In this document: positions 55,635 to 64,000 of the stretch, one piece after another
How positions within the stretch are numbered: the stretch's first letter is position 1
Layout: each line of letters begins with the position of its first letter
Assembly: GCF_964266745.1 (NCBI RefSeq)
Contig: NZ_CAXWGX010000027.1
Location: forward strand, 124,001 to 188,000
Source: Propionicimonas sp020161015
Lineage (GTDB): Bacteria > Actinomycetota > Actinomycetes > Propionibacteriales > Propionibacteriaceae
Direction: 5' to 3'
Length of the DNA stretch: 64,000 bases
Notes under the pieces: generated by a model
Databases searched by the model: none
What the model was told of the DNA's origin: nothing
Seen by the model: the letters and a program-made list of their open reading frames with translations, nothing else
Made by a program: the position numbers and the translations under genes

Positions 55635-56612
55635 TCAGGCCAGGGCCTCCTGCTCGTCGGGGGTGGCACGACGGACGACGATCCGCGTCCAGGCACCGAC
55701 GTAGATGCGCTGGCCGGGTGTGAGCTCGACGCGTCCCTGCGGGATCGGCATGGCCGGCAGCGGGCCCGCCGGCGAGCCGACGAAGGTGCCGTTGGCCGAG
55801 TTCAGGTCCTCGATCCACCAGCGGGTGCCGTCGGTGGACAGCATCGCGTGGCGGCGGCTGCACCCGGTGTCGAGTTCGCAGTCCACGTCCGGGAAGATGC
55901 CCCGGCTGTGCGACACCCGGCCGATCAGGTTGCCCTCCTTGACCAGCGGGACGATGTCGGGCAGGCCGGGCGACGGCAACGGGTCCGAGGATCCCTGCGC
56001 GGCGTACCAGTCGGGGTCGATCCACAGCTCGGCCACCCACTCCACCCGGGGACGGGCGGGGACGGGTTCCGGCACCGGCGTGGACGGCGCGTCCGCGGGG
56101 GCCGGCACCGGGGTGGACGGGCCCTCCGCCGGCACCGGGACCGGCGTGGACGGCACGTCGGCGTCCACACCGACGGGGACGGCCTCGGCGACCGGCTCCG
56201 GCGGCGGGGCCTCCGCCACCGCGACCTCGGGTGTTCCTGGCTCTCCCGCCGCCACGTCGGCCGGGGCGTCGTCGGGCTCCGCCGACGGCCCGGTCTCCGG
56301 TGCGCCCGGCGGTGTCGCGGCGTCCGCCTCCGGCACGGCAGCCGGGGCGGGAACGGGCGCGCCCGCGGGAACGGGGTCGATCGCGGGGGCGGGCAGCGTC
56401 CCGGTGGTGAAGTCGTAGCCGCAGGCCTCGCAGAACAGCGCGTCCGCGACGTTCGGGGTCTGGCAGTGCGGGCAGATCACCGGCGGGGGGACCGCGGCGG
56501 AGATCGGCGGCGGCGCCGCCGGAATCCCGGTCTGGCCGCCCGGCACGGGCAGCCCGCAGGTGTCGCAGAAGTCGGTCTGGGCCGTCTGGTGCCCCGCCGG
56601 ACAGATCGGCAT
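55635..56612 (-). CDS. zinc-ribbon and FHA-domain protein
   Basis: 325 residues. Two N-terminal zinc ribbons (C4..C16xxC19 and CPHC 47-50 / CEAC 61-64), a long Pro/Ala/Glu-rich linker with STPVP repeats (about 75-185), and a C-terminal FHA domain (about 228-310: LIGRVSHSRG, GCSRRHAML, LNSANGTFV). FHA binds phosphothreonine. With PknG nearby it may play the part that GarA plays in mycobacteria, by inference only; no N-terminal ETTS phosphosite of the GarA type is evident. Follows the VWA gene by one base. Confidence 0.9.
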   Translation of the reverse strand: MPICPAGHQTAQTDFCDTCGLPVPGGQTGIPAAPPPISAAVPPPVICPHCQTPNVADALFCEACGYDFTTGTLPAPAIDPVPAGAPVPAPAAVPEADAATPPGAPETGPSAEPDDAPADVAAGEPGTPEVAVAEAPPPEPVAEAVPVGVDADVPSTPVPVPAEGPSTPVPAPADAPSTPVPEPVPARPRVEWVAELWIDPDWYAAQGSSDPLPSPGLPDIVPLVKEGNLIGRVSHSRGIFPDVDCELDTGCSRRHAMLSTDGTRWWIEDLNSANGTFVGSPAGPLPAMPIPQGRVELTPGQRIYVGAWTRIVVRRATPDEQEALA

Positions 56613-56613
56613 G

Positions 56614-57894
56614 TCAGCCCCTGATTCGCGTGGTCTTCGTGGACGCCGTGTCCAGGGCCATCTCGTCCGCCTTGTCCACAGCCTTCTTGAGCCTCACCGT
56701 ACCCGTCCGGGCGTCGGCGATGTCCACGACCTTCCGGAGTTTCGAGGTCGCCTCGACATTGCCGGTCTCGGTCGCCAGCTGGACGGCGCGCCCCAGCTTG
56801 GTGGTCGCGGTCGCCTCGTCACCGACGGCCTTCGCAGCGAGGCCCTCCTGGATCACCTGCGCCAGCTCGGCCTGCCCGGTGTAGTGCGCCACCTCGGGGT
56901 TGATCTGTGCGGTCAGGTTGGTGTCGGAGGACCACTTGGCCTTGACCAGGCCCTGGGTGAGCAGTTCCGCGCCGACGGCGAGCTGCACCCGCGCGGCGAG
57001 CTGCTCCTGGCCGACCGACTTCGCGGCCAGCCGGACGGCGATGTGGTAGTCGCGCTCCTCGTCCGCCCACGCACCGGTCGGGTAGCTCATCGTGAGCTGG
57101 TTCACCGGGGTGCCGCGGTGGGTGAGGTCCTCGACGGTGGGGGAGACCTGGCGGATGAACATCACCTGCGCACCCTGCGGGATCCACACGCGCAGGTCGG
57201 CGTTGGCCACGCCGCGGGCCATCGAGTTGCGCATCAGCTCGGCGAAGACGGCCCCCATCTGGGACGGGTCGCCGATGATGTCGACGGTACCGAGCATCGC
57301 CTGGGCGATCTTGCGGATCTCGGCGACCTTCCAGTCGACGCCGACGCCGCGTGCGTCCACCTGGAAGTCGCCGGCGCAGTTGATGATCGCCTGGTCGAGC
57401 TGCTGGGCGGTCTCGTTGTGGTTCTCGCCGTCGGTCAGCAGGATCACGTGCTTCTGGGCGAGGTTGCCGATCGAGGCGAACAGTGCCTTGCAGAGGTTCA
57501 GCCAGGTGCCCATCGCCGTTCCGCCCTCGGCGCGGAAGAAGCTGATCTGGCGCCGGGCCTCCGCGCGGGTGCGGGCGTCCATGCGGACCATGCCGGCGCC
57601 GGTCTGCACCATCGGGTAGGCGAGGTAGGCCTTGTGGTTGCCCGCGACGACGGCGAAGAACGTGCCGTCCAGGATGTGGTCGAGGGCGACCATCGCCGCC
57701 TGCTTCGCGGCATTCATGTTCGCGACGCCCATCGAGCCGGAGGTGTCCACCACGATGATCTCGCCGGCGTCTCCGCTGCCCGTGCGGCCGGCGGAGCCGG
57801 CGCCGCTGCAGCGGATGGTGACGATCGCGTTGACGTCGGTCCCGCCGTCGGGCAGGAACTCGTTCTGGTAGACCGCGGAGGTGAACTCAGCCAT
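56614..57894 (-). CDS. von Willebrand factor A domain protein
   Basis: 426 residues. VWA fold with intact MIDAS: IIVVDTSGSMG (D50xS52xS54), Thr in GGTAMGTWL and Asp in VILLTDGENHN. A conserved C-terminal extension (about 250-426, ending TRIRG) contains VDWKVAEIRKIAQAMLGTVDIIG and AALQLAT-like helices. Cytosolic by lack of a signal. ATG at 57894 overlaps the PP2C stop by 8 bp. VWA proteins often act as metal-dependent adaptors for AAA+ ATPases, and one is encoded upstream. Function in this cluster unknown. Confidence 0.92.
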   Translation of the reverse strand: MAEFTSAVYQNEFLPDGGTDVNAIVTIRCSGAGSAGRTGSGDAGEIIVVDTSGSMGVANMNAAKQAAMVALDHILDGTFFAVVAGNHKAYLAYPMVQTGAGMVRMDARTRAEARRQISFFRAEGGTAMGTWLNLCKALFASIGNLAQKHVILLTDGENHNETAQQLDQAIINCAGDFQVDARGVGVDWKVAEIRKIAQAMLGTVDIIGDPSQMGAVFAELMRNSMARGVANADLRVWIPQGAQVMFIRQVSPTVEDLTHRGTPVNQLTMSYPTGAWADEERDYHIAVRLAAKSVGQEQLAARVQLAVGAELLTQGLVKAKWSSDTNLTAQINPEVAHYTGQAELAQVIQEGLAAKAVGDEATATTKLGRAVQLATETGNVEATSKLRKVVDIADARTGTVRLKKAVDKADEMALDTASTKTTRIRG

Positions 57895-59011
57895 GCTCGC
57901 GGTGTGCTCCGTTCTGTGGTTCGGTGGGGGCCGCTCCCAGACTAACCGCCGGTGCGGGGACGCGGGCGAGAGCGACGGTGACGTTGTCCTGGCCGCCCCG
58001 GGAGTTCGCCCACTCCAGGAGGCGCTGCGCGACGGCCGCCGGCCCGCCACCGCCGGCGGCCGCGTCGTCCAGCTGCCGGGCCAGCTCGTCGGGGGTGGAC
58101 GCGTAGTTCCACAGGCCGTCGGAGCACACCAGCAGCCAGCCCGCCGCGGTCACGCGATGTGCACCGGTGCGCGGCACGATGTCGGGCGCGTCCCGTCCCA
58201 GCCATTTGGTGATGGCGTGGGCGCGGGGCAGGGCCTCCGCCTCCGCGCGGGGCATGCCCTCCGCGATGAACGCCTGGGCCATCGAGTCGTCCACGCTGAG
58301 CAGGACCCGCTCGTCCGCCCCCAGCAGGTAGACCCGGGAGTCGCCGATGTTGGCGAAGTGGACGGTGTCGCCGACGACCACGGCCGCGGCCAGGGTGGCC
58401 GACGCGGCGTTCGCGCTGTCGGGGGCCGTGGTCTCGACCACCGCGCGGTTCGCGCTCTCGGTGGCCTCGACCAGCGCCCGGGCCCAGTCGTCACCGGTCG
58501 GGACGCCCCCGGCGGAGGCGAGTGCTGCCAGGACGTCGCGGGCGCGCTCGGCCGCCGCCTGGGAGGCGACGTCGGAGTCGACGCTGGTGGACACGCCGTC
58601 GCAGACCACGAGCACCGCGCGGTCGTCCCCGGCCCACAGGGCCATCGCGTCCTCGTTGCGGTGGTGCTGAAGGCTCCGGTCGCAGACCCCGCCCACCCAG
58701 TCCGCGGGGGAGTCGGTGTAGTGGTCGCGGGGGCTGGGCGCCTTCGCGCCGCAGGTCTGGCAGTAGCCGTCCGCGCCGATCGTCCCGCCGCAGGACGCAC
58801 AGCTGGCCACCTGGCTGGCGCGGACGCCGAGGCGCCGGGTCTGCGTGGACGGGGCGTCCGCGGCCGGCGCGGGAGGCGGCGGGGGCGGGGCCGTCGGCAC
58901 CAGCGGGGAACCGCAGGCCTCGCAGAACCACGCCGAGGGATCGATCGGGCGGCCGCAGGCGGGGCAGGCGGGCTGGTCGGGGGTCGGGCCGGCGGGTTCG
59001 AGATCGCTCAC
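57887..59011 (-). CDS. PP2C-family Ser/Thr phosphatase with zinc ribbons
   Basis: 374 residues. Two zinc-ribbon pairs at the N-terminus (CPAC 16-19 / CEAC 30-33; CASC 71-74 / CQTC 84-87) and a PP2C domain (about 100-350): NEDAMAL, VVCDGVSTS (D138), GDSRVYLL, CSDGLWNY, GGQDNVTVALA. Should reverse PknG phosphorylation. Start ATG 59011 overlaps the PknG stop (ATGA type, 59008-59011). No membrane helix. Confidence 0.93.
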   Translation of the reverse strand: MSDLEPAGPTPDQPACPACGRPIDPSAWFCEACGSPLVPTAPPPPPPAPAADAPSTQTRRLGVRASQVASCASCGGTIGADGYCQTCGAKAPSPRDHYTDSPADWVGGVCDRSLQHHRNEDAMALWAGDDRAVLVVCDGVSTSVDSDVASQAAAERARDVLAALASAGGVPTGDDWARALVEATESANRAVVETTAPDSANAASATLAAAVVVGDTVHFANIGDSRVYLLGADERVLLSVDDSMAQAFIAEGMPRAEAEALPRAHAITKWLGRDAPDIVPRTGAHRVTAAGWLLVCSDGLWNYASTPDELARQLDDAAAGGGGPAAVAQRLLEWANSRGGQDNVTVALARVPAPAVSLGAAPTEPQNGAHREHG

Positions 59012-61311
59012 AGCAGGCTCCAGGGACGCAGGGAGTTGGCGAGGTCGACGTAGCCGGCACGCAGCTCCGGGCTCTCGGTGAGCCTGCCGAGCTGGAGATA
59101 GGCGGCCACCAGCTCGTCACGCACCATGGGCGGCGTCATGGTGCGATTGCCCAGGTGCAGCGGGCCCTTCTGCGCCAGCGCCATCGCCCGGTCGTAGAGC
59201 AGGGCGCGGTACTGCGCCTCCGCCAGCGGGTCCAGACGCGCCTGGGTGATCGCCGAGAACGCCTCGTCCAGCCCGGACGCGTCGGTGGCGAGGGTCACCA
59301 GGTGCTGTGCCTTCAGTCGTTGCGACTCGGGGTACCCCCGCGAGGTGCTCGGCACGAGCTCCAGGGCAGCGAGGGAGCCGGGCAGGTCGTTGCGGGCCGC
59401 CCGCACGCGGGCCAGACCGAACGCCGCCGGCGTCACGTAGTTGGCGTCGGTGTTCGCGCAGATCCGGTACAGGTCCTCTGCGATGTCGTACTCGCCGCCG
59501 AGCTCACAGGCCAGGGCGAGCGCGAGCTTGGGGGCGAGTTCCCCGGGGACCTGCCCGTAGACCGCGTTGAACGAGCTCTGGGCTGTCGTGTAGTCCCGGT
59601 CCTGGAGCGCCCGCAGGCCCGCCAGCCAGACCGCGCGCCACTCCCACGGGTCGTTGGTCAGCAACCGGTGGACGCATTCGTCGACCAGCTTCGGGTTCCC
59701 CGCGTCCAGCGCGGCCTCGCCACGGGCCAGCAGCACCTGAGCGGAGACCGCCGGAGGGGTCGCCAGCGCCTCCAGCCGCTGGACGGGGTCGTCCGCGCTG
59801 ATCCGCGACAGCCAGCCCGCCTGGGGGTCGGTCGAGTCCGGCCGCAGGCGTGGCAGCTGCCGCTGGTTCCGCTCACCGGCGACCGTCGGAGCCTCGAACA
59901 GCACCGACGCGGACGCCGTCGTGGCCACCCCCGGCGTCGCGGCAGCCACCACCTCGCGAAGGACCCCCAGCATCTGGAGCCGCAGTTCCTCGGCCGAGGT
60001 GAACCGGTCGTTCGGGTCGGGCGCGCAGCACTTCAGCAGCAGCCGGTACAGCGAGTCGTGCGCGGCGATGGCCGGGAGCTCCTCCGCCGGCGGGATCCGG
60101 AACTCGTACTCGCCCTGGTAGCCGGGAACCTCCGCGCTGAGCACCATCAGGGTGCGCCCGACGGTGAAGATGTCCGAGGCGACGGACGGGCCGAGCGTGG
60201 CGACCTCGGGTGCCTGGAAGCCCACCGTGCCGTAGATGGCCGAGTCGTCGTCGCCGATGTGGCGGACGCCGCCGAGGTCGATGAGCTTGAGGGAGTCGCC
60301 GACCTGGATGACGTTCTCGGGCTTGAAGTCGCAGTACAGCAGGCCCAGCTCGTGCAGGTAGCCCAGGGCCGGGAGGATCTCGATCAGGAACGCCAGGGCC
60401 TGGTCGACGGGTAGCGGGTCGGCGACACCGCCGTTGGTGGTCATGCGCTGCTTGAGCAGCTGCTTCAGCGACCGCCCGCCGACGTACTCCATCACGATGT
60501 AGCCGGCGTCGTCGTGGGTGACGAAGTTGTAGATCTCGACGATCTGCGGGTGCTCCACCCGGGCGAGAAAACGCTGCTCGCCGATGGCGGCCGCCAGGGC
60601 GTCCTTGTCACCGGTGTTCAGCAGGCCCTTGAGCACCACCCACCGCCCGGACACGTTGCGGTCCTTGGCCAGGTAGATCCAGCCCATGCCGCCGTGTGCG
60701 AGCGCGCCCACCACCTCGTACTGGTTGGCCACGACGTCCCCGGCCCGAAGCTTCACGGTGAACGAGTAGGGGGCGCCGCACGCCGGGCAGAAGCCCTCAG
60801 AGCGCGACTCGACCTTGTCGCCGCCCTGGCCGACCTTCGCGCCGCAGCGCGGGCACACCCGGGCGTCCAGCGGCACCTCCGCCCGGGCCAGGACCGCCTT
60901 GGCCGGGTCGATCGCCGGCGCCGGCGGCACCCGCGTCAGCCCGGCGCCGATGCGCCCGGTGGTCAGGCGCTCCGCGCTGCTGTGCCGGGTGGGACGACCG
61001 CCGAACGACGTGGCCCGCGCCGAGCCCAGGGCGGTGGAGCCGAGGTGGATCGAGGTGCGGGTCACGGTCGAGCGTGCACCGGCCGGTGGCAGCACCGGCG
61101 TGGGATCGATGTCGGGCGAGCCGCAGACGTCGCAGTAGCCGTCCACGATGTGGCCCGGACAGCCCGGCTGGCGGCAGTTGCCGGACGGCCGGCTGGACGG
61201 ACGCGTGCCCGGCACGGCCATCCCGACGGGCATGGTCGAGCCCGGCATGCCACAGACGTCGCAGTAGCCGTCGACGATCGTGCCGGTGCAGCCCGGCTGG
61301 CGGCACTTCAC
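59008..61311 (-). CDS. pknG: PknG-type Ser/Thr protein kinase
   Basis: 767 residues. Order: two Cys-rich GYCDVCG zinc modules (3-21 and 46-63), a rubredoxin-like pair CPRCG (153-157)/CPACG (175-179), kinase domain (about 198-440) with K228 in VVLKGL, D328 in YCDFKPEN (not RD), D345 in LIDLGG, APE present, then a TPR-like region to the end. M. tuberculosis PknG has rubredoxin, kinase and TPR in the same order and controls glutamate metabolism. The extra N-terminal zinc modules are unusual. The GTG at 61311 overlaps the upstream stop. Confidence 0.93.
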   Translation of the reverse strand: MKCRQPGCTGTIVDGYCDVCGMPGSTMPVGMAVPGTRPSSRPSGNCRQPGCPGHIVDGYCDVCGSPDIDPTPVLPPAGARSTVTRTSIHLGSTALGSARATSFGGRPTRHSSAERLTTGRIGAGLTRVPPAPAIDPAKAVLARAEVPLDARVCPRCGAKVGQGGDKVESRSEGFCPACGAPYSFTVKLRAGDVVANQYEVVGALAHGGMGWIYLAKDRNVSGRWVVLKGLLNTGDKDALAAAIGEQRFLARVEHPQIVEIYNFVTHDDAGYIVMEYVGGRSLKQLLKQRMTTNGGVADPLPVDQALAFLIEILPALGYLHELGLLYCDFKPENVIQVGDSLKLIDLGGVRHIGDDDSAIYGTVGFQAPEVATLGPSVASDIFTVGRTLMVLSAEVPGYQGEYEFRIPPAEELPAIAAHDSLYRLLLKCCAPDPNDRFTSAEELRLQMLGVLREVVAAATPGVATTASASVLFEAPTVAGERNQRQLPRLRPDSTDPQAGWLSRISADDPVQRLEALATPPAVSAQVLLARGEAALDAGNPKLVDECVHRLLTNDPWEWRAVWLAGLRALQDRDYTTAQSSFNAVYGQVPGELAPKLALALACELGGEYDIAEDLYRICANTDANYVTPAAFGLARVRAARNDLPGSLAALELVPSTSRGYPESQRLKAQHLVTLATDASGLDEAFSAITQARLDPLAEAQYRALLYDRAMALAQKGPLHLGNRTMTPPMVRDELVAAYLQLGRLTESPELRAGYVDLANSLRPWSLL

Positions 61312-62435
61312 GACCGCCCCCGCGAAAGGTGGTCGAGCTGGGCGGAGTAGGCGGCGAGCACCTGCTGCACCACCGGCAGGACGACCGGGGTGGCGGCGAG
61401 GCGACGACCGGCGAGCGCGCCCAGCTCGGCGAGGTCGGGATGCCCGGCCACGCCCAGGGCTGCCGCCTTGGCCTGGAGTGCGCCCAGCAGGGACGCGGCG
61501 GCGTCGCGGCCGGCGAGGGCGCCGCCGAGGGCGGACTGGATCTCTGCCAGCTGCGCCGCCACGCGTCCCAGCCCCTCCACGTAGCCGACAAGGGCGGTGC
61601 GGGTGTTGGGCACGGGGCCCAGGCTGGCCGCGCTCGGCAGTGGGGTCTGCGGTGCCGGCCACACCGACGCGGCGACCTGGGCGGCCAGGGCGCGGACCGC
61701 CTGCTCGCGCGCGGTGACGTCGGCCAGCTCCTCGCGGGCGCGGGTCAGCAGGTCGCGCGCCTCGCGGCGCTGGGCGGAACCCACGATGAGGTCACGTTCC
61801 AGGCGCGCGGCGTCGATCTCGAGGGTGCCGAGCAACCCGCCGATGTCGCCGCCGCGGGTGCGCTTGTCCGTCAGGTCCTGGGTGCGGGCGGCCAGCCCGG
61901 CGAGGCGTGCCTGCGCGGCCGGGGCGAGGGCCGGCGGCTCGAGGGCCGCCTGGTCGCGGATGCGCTCGAGCTGCGCCCGCAGGCCGCGCAGCCGGATCTG
62001 CTGCTGCTCGGCGTTGGGGTCCGTGTTCAGCCGCGTGCGCAGCTGTGCCACCAGGGCGTCGCACAGGCGTCCGGCCTCCGGCAGCGACACCGCCATCGAC
62101 TGGAGCTGGGCGACCTGGCTGCCGGCGGTGTCCAGCCGTCCCCAGATCAGGGCCGAGAGCCGTTCGAGTTCCTGCTGGCCGACGCGCCCGGAGTCCCAGG
62201 TGGCGAGCAGCAGGTTCTGCCGGGTCTTGGCCGCCTGCCACAGGGCCAGCGCCAGGGCCATGTCGCCGGTGAGTTCCGCCTGGCGGCCGGAGCCGACGAT
62301 CTGCTCGTCCAGGGCGTCGAGCTCGGCCCGGCGCACCGCCAGCCAGGTCTCGAGGCGCCCGAGGTACTCCAGCAGGTCGTTGGGGCGGGCGGCGACTCCG
62401 AGCTGTCCGGGGGCCGCGGGGGACGTGGTGCTCAC
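61308..62435 (-). CDS. coiled-coil protein of the PknG cluster
   Basis: 375 residues, all-helical with heptad-like patterns: YLGRLETWLAVRRAELDALDEQIV, LRGLRAQLERIRDQAAL, DAARLERDLIVGSAQRREARDLLTRAREELADV. No membrane segment or signal. Starts with GTG at 62435, overlapping the upstream stop (GTGA), and its stop overlaps the PknG start. No known domain; likely a scaffold or adaptor. Confidence 0.75.
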   Translation of the reverse strand: MSTTSPAAPGQLGVAARPNDLLEYLGRLETWLAVRRAELDALDEQIVGSGRQAELTGDMALALALWQAAKTRQNLLLATWDSGRVGQQELERLSALIWGRLDTAGSQVAQLQSMAVSLPEAGRLCDALVAQLRTRLNTDPNAEQQQIRLRGLRAQLERIRDQAALEPPALAPAAQARLAGLAARTQDLTDKRTRGGDIGGLLGTLEIDAARLERDLIVGSAQRREARDLLTRAREELADVTAREQAVRALAAQVAASVWPAPQTPLPSAASLGPVPNTRTALVGYVEGLGRVAAQLAEIQSALGGALAGRDAAASLLGALQAKAAALGVAGHPDLAELGALAGRRLAATPVVLPVVQQVLAAYSAQLDHLSRGRS

Positions 62436-63661
62436 CGGTACTCCTGGAGGCGTCGGCCGAGCCCGAGGACGCCGAGGAACGCCCCGGCGAGGGCGACCGC
62501 GACGGCCGCGACCAGCTGGATCGCCAGTTCGGTGCCGGCGGACTCGGGGGCGGCCGCGGCGCGCTCGACCGCTGCCGCCGTCTTCTTCGCCGCGCTGTCG
62601 AGGAACCCCTCCGTCGCCCCGGCGAGCGACTCCTCGTCGCCGGCGGTGACGGTCGCGGTCGCCGTCGTCCAGTCGCCGTCGCGGAGCGCTCCGACGATCG
62701 TGGTGGAGGCTGTCCGGAAGGCCTTGAGGCTGGGGAGGTCCTCGCTCGCCGCGGCATCGGAGGCCGCGGACGTGGCCTCGTCGAGCGCCGTCTGGGAGTC
62801 GGCGGTCCACTCGTGCCGCAGGACGCCGGTGGTGAGGACCCGCTGGGCACGGTCGAGCTCGTCGACGGCCGTGGCCACCTGCACGATGTGCCCGAACTGC
62901 GTCCCCCGCGCGACCTCGGACGCCTTGGCCGCCGCCGACTGCGCGCCGAGCGCGAGGGCGAGCACCACCACGACGGCGATCCCGGACCCGACCAGGCCCA
63001 CATTGAGCACCCGGTGGCTCAGCCGGGCGACCAGCCAGCTCGCCCACACGACGACCGCGAGGAGCGCGAGCCCTGGCAGCCAGGCGAGCACGGCGTTGAG
63101 GCCGGCCGGACGCACGGTCGCCTCATCGCCGAGGCGCTGCTGGAGCGCCCCGATCCCGTCCAGCACCGTGTCCAGCTGGACGTCGGCAGCGGCGAGCAGC
63201 GGGACGGCCTTCGCGCGCGGGTTGCCGGCGGCCGCGGCGAGGGCCTTGCCGTAGCGCACCACGCCCTGGCCGGCCTCGGAGAGCAGGTCGGCGTCCTGCG
63301 GCCGCGCCTGGGCGGCCTCGACGAGCAGGCCGGCCGCCGTCGCCACCGCCTCGCCGGCCGCCGCGGAGTGCGTGCCGGCCGCGGGCTCGCCCAGCAGCGC
63401 TCCGCGCGCGGCCTCGGTCGCCGCGGTGTTGAGCTGGTGGCGGACGTCGCCCAGGCGCGCGTACTGCTGCGCCAGTTCCGGGGTGGTCGCGAGGTCGGAC
63501 CGCAGGTCCTGGATCATCCACGCGGCAAGGCCGCCCGCCAGCACGAGCACCAGCGCGACGACGAGCTGGAGCCTGCGCAGCAGTTGCGGCGAGCGGCTCG
63601 GTGCCGGCGTCGGGACGCCGGCCGACGGCAGCGACGTGCGTGGCGGCGCGGACGTGGTCAC
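62432..63661 (-). CDS. GlnX-like four-helix membrane protein
   Basis: 409 residues. Membrane helices at about 32-50, 190-214, 221-242 and 378-401, with helical extracellular or cytosolic domains between (QYARLGDVRHQLNTAATEAARGALLG; TQFGHIVQVATAVDELDRAQRVLTTGVL). In mycobacteria the pknG operon has glnX (membrane sensor) and glnH (binding protein). This resembles GlnX; no GlnH is visible in the window. GTG start with overlap. Confidence 0.78.
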   Translation of the reverse strand: MTTSAPPRTSLPSAGVPTPAPSRSPQLLRRLQLVVALVLVLAGGLAAWMIQDLRSDLATTPELAQQYARLGDVRHQLNTAATEAARGALLGEPAAGTHSAAAGEAVATAAGLLVEAAQARPQDADLLSEAGQGVVRYGKALAAAAGNPRAKAVPLLAAADVQLDTVLDGIGALQQRLGDEATVRPAGLNAVLAWLPGLALLAVVVWASWLVARLSHRVLNVGLVGSGIAVVVVLALALGAQSAAAKASEVARGTQFGHIVQVATAVDELDRAQRVLTTGVLRHEWTADSQTALDEATSAASDAAASEDLPSLKAFRTASTTIVGALRDGDWTTATATVTAGDEESLAGATEGFLDSAAKKTAAAVERAAAAPESAGTELAIQLVAAVAVALAGAFLGVLGLGRRLQEYR

Positions 63662-64000
63662 GACGACTCCGTGGGCGCCGCCGGGAACTCGACCGGCCCG
63701 ACCGGTTCGGCGTCCTCCGGGGGCACCAGCGTGGCCGGCGTGACCGACGGCCGGTCCGGGTCGACGAGGTCTTCCGGCAGCAGGGTCCGCAGCTGTTCCA
63801 GTGTCGGCTCGTCCACCTCGCGCAAGCGCCAGGCGTGCCGCCCGATGGCCGCCTCGAGAAGGTTGCGCGCGTAGCGGCCGTTGCCGAAGTTCTCGTCCCG
63901 CACCTGCTCGGCAAGCTGCCTGCTGAACTCGTCCAGCACCCCGTCGCCCAGGTCGTAGTCGGACTTGGCGGACATCGAGCCGAAGATGTCGCGCAGCTCG
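63658..64000 (-). CDS. AAA+ ATPase of CbbX/SpoVK-like type, C-terminal part (5' end outside window)
   Basis: The frame enters from the right edge as ELRDIFGSMSAKSDYDLGDGVLDEFSRQLAEQVRDENFGNGRYARNLLEAAIGRHAWRLREVDEPTLEQLRTLLPEDLV. NGRYARNLLE is typical of the lid of CbbX/SpoVK/EccA-type AAA+ ATPases. The N-terminus is not visible. Overlaps the membrane-protein start (GTGA). First visible gene of the PknG cluster in transcription order. Confidence 0.8.
   Translation of the reverse strand, partial: ELRDIFGSMSAKSDYDLGDGVLDEFSRQLAEQVRDENFGNGRYARNLLEAAIGRHAWRLREVDEPTLEQLRTLLPEDLVDPDRPSVTPATLVPPEDAEPVGPVEFPAAPTESS

Overview
The window is a very GC-rich chromosomal stretch from an actinomycete. The evidence is the mtrA-mtrB-lpqB-comF ... 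hpf ... secA ... Rv3235-family order, a PknG-type kinase, DUF3107, DUF6912, DUF2505, LpqB and a tmRNA tag ending in ALAA. Propionibacteriales is my best guess, but that is inference from general gene style and not from a marker gene. Genes are densely packed, many stop/start codons overlap (ATGA, GTGA, TGATG), and GTG starts are common. I saw no tRNA, rRNA, CRISPR array, insertion sequence or prophage.

Layout. 1-4.6 kb: end of a DUF2207 membrane protein, an FKBP isomerase, tmRNA (ssrA), a response regulator with an N-terminal HTH, a soluble histidine kinase, and a YqgE-family protein. 4.7-9.4 kb: the mtrAB-lpqB-comF envelope-signalling operon. 9.4-11.2 kb: amt-glnK, read the other way, behind a phased array of GlnR-like half-sites. 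11.4 kb: hpf. 12.2-16.9 kb: a siderophore uptake operon (ATPase, binding lipoprotein, fused double permease, siderophore-interacting reductase) behind an IdeR/DtxR box. 17-20.9 kb: a YcaQ-like protein and a polar amino-acid ABC transporter. 21-27.3 kb: secA, two tandem FG-GAP lipoproteins, and an Rv3235-family protein. 27.4-33.5 kb: a membrane protein with a cupredoxin-like lipoprotein, a degenerate WS/DGAT-like protein, DUF6912, Ku, and pruA. 33.8-39.6 kb: an SOS mutagenesis operon imuA'-imuB-dnaE2 behind a LexA-box promoter. 39.6-51.4 kb: housekeeping and accessory genes including a sugar dehydrogenase, the large NAD-dependent glutamate dehydrogenase, trpS, and a guanidinium exporter under a guanidine-III riboswitch. 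51.3-55.5 kb: small enzymes, a DEAD-box helicase with a probable CTG start, a RIO kinase with a possible leader-peptide attenuator, and DUF3107. 55.6-64 kb: a tightly overlapping PknG signalling cluster (AAA+ ATPase, four-TM membrane protein, coiled-coil protein, PknG, PP2C, VWA, FHA), cut by the right edge.

The genes point to a cell that tunes nitrogen (amt-glnK, gdhB, pruA, PknG-FHA), iron (IdeR box operon), envelope/secretion (mtrAB, lpqB, secA) and DNA damage (Ku, imuA'-imuB-dnaE2). The strongest regulatory calls are the guanidine-III riboswitch, the LexA-box promoter with apparent leaderless start, the IdeR box, and the 11-bp-phased GlnR-like array. The most speculative but potentially new element is the 20-codon ORF and mutually exclusive hairpins in front of the RIO kinase. 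All calls come from reading the sequence only; no search was run.
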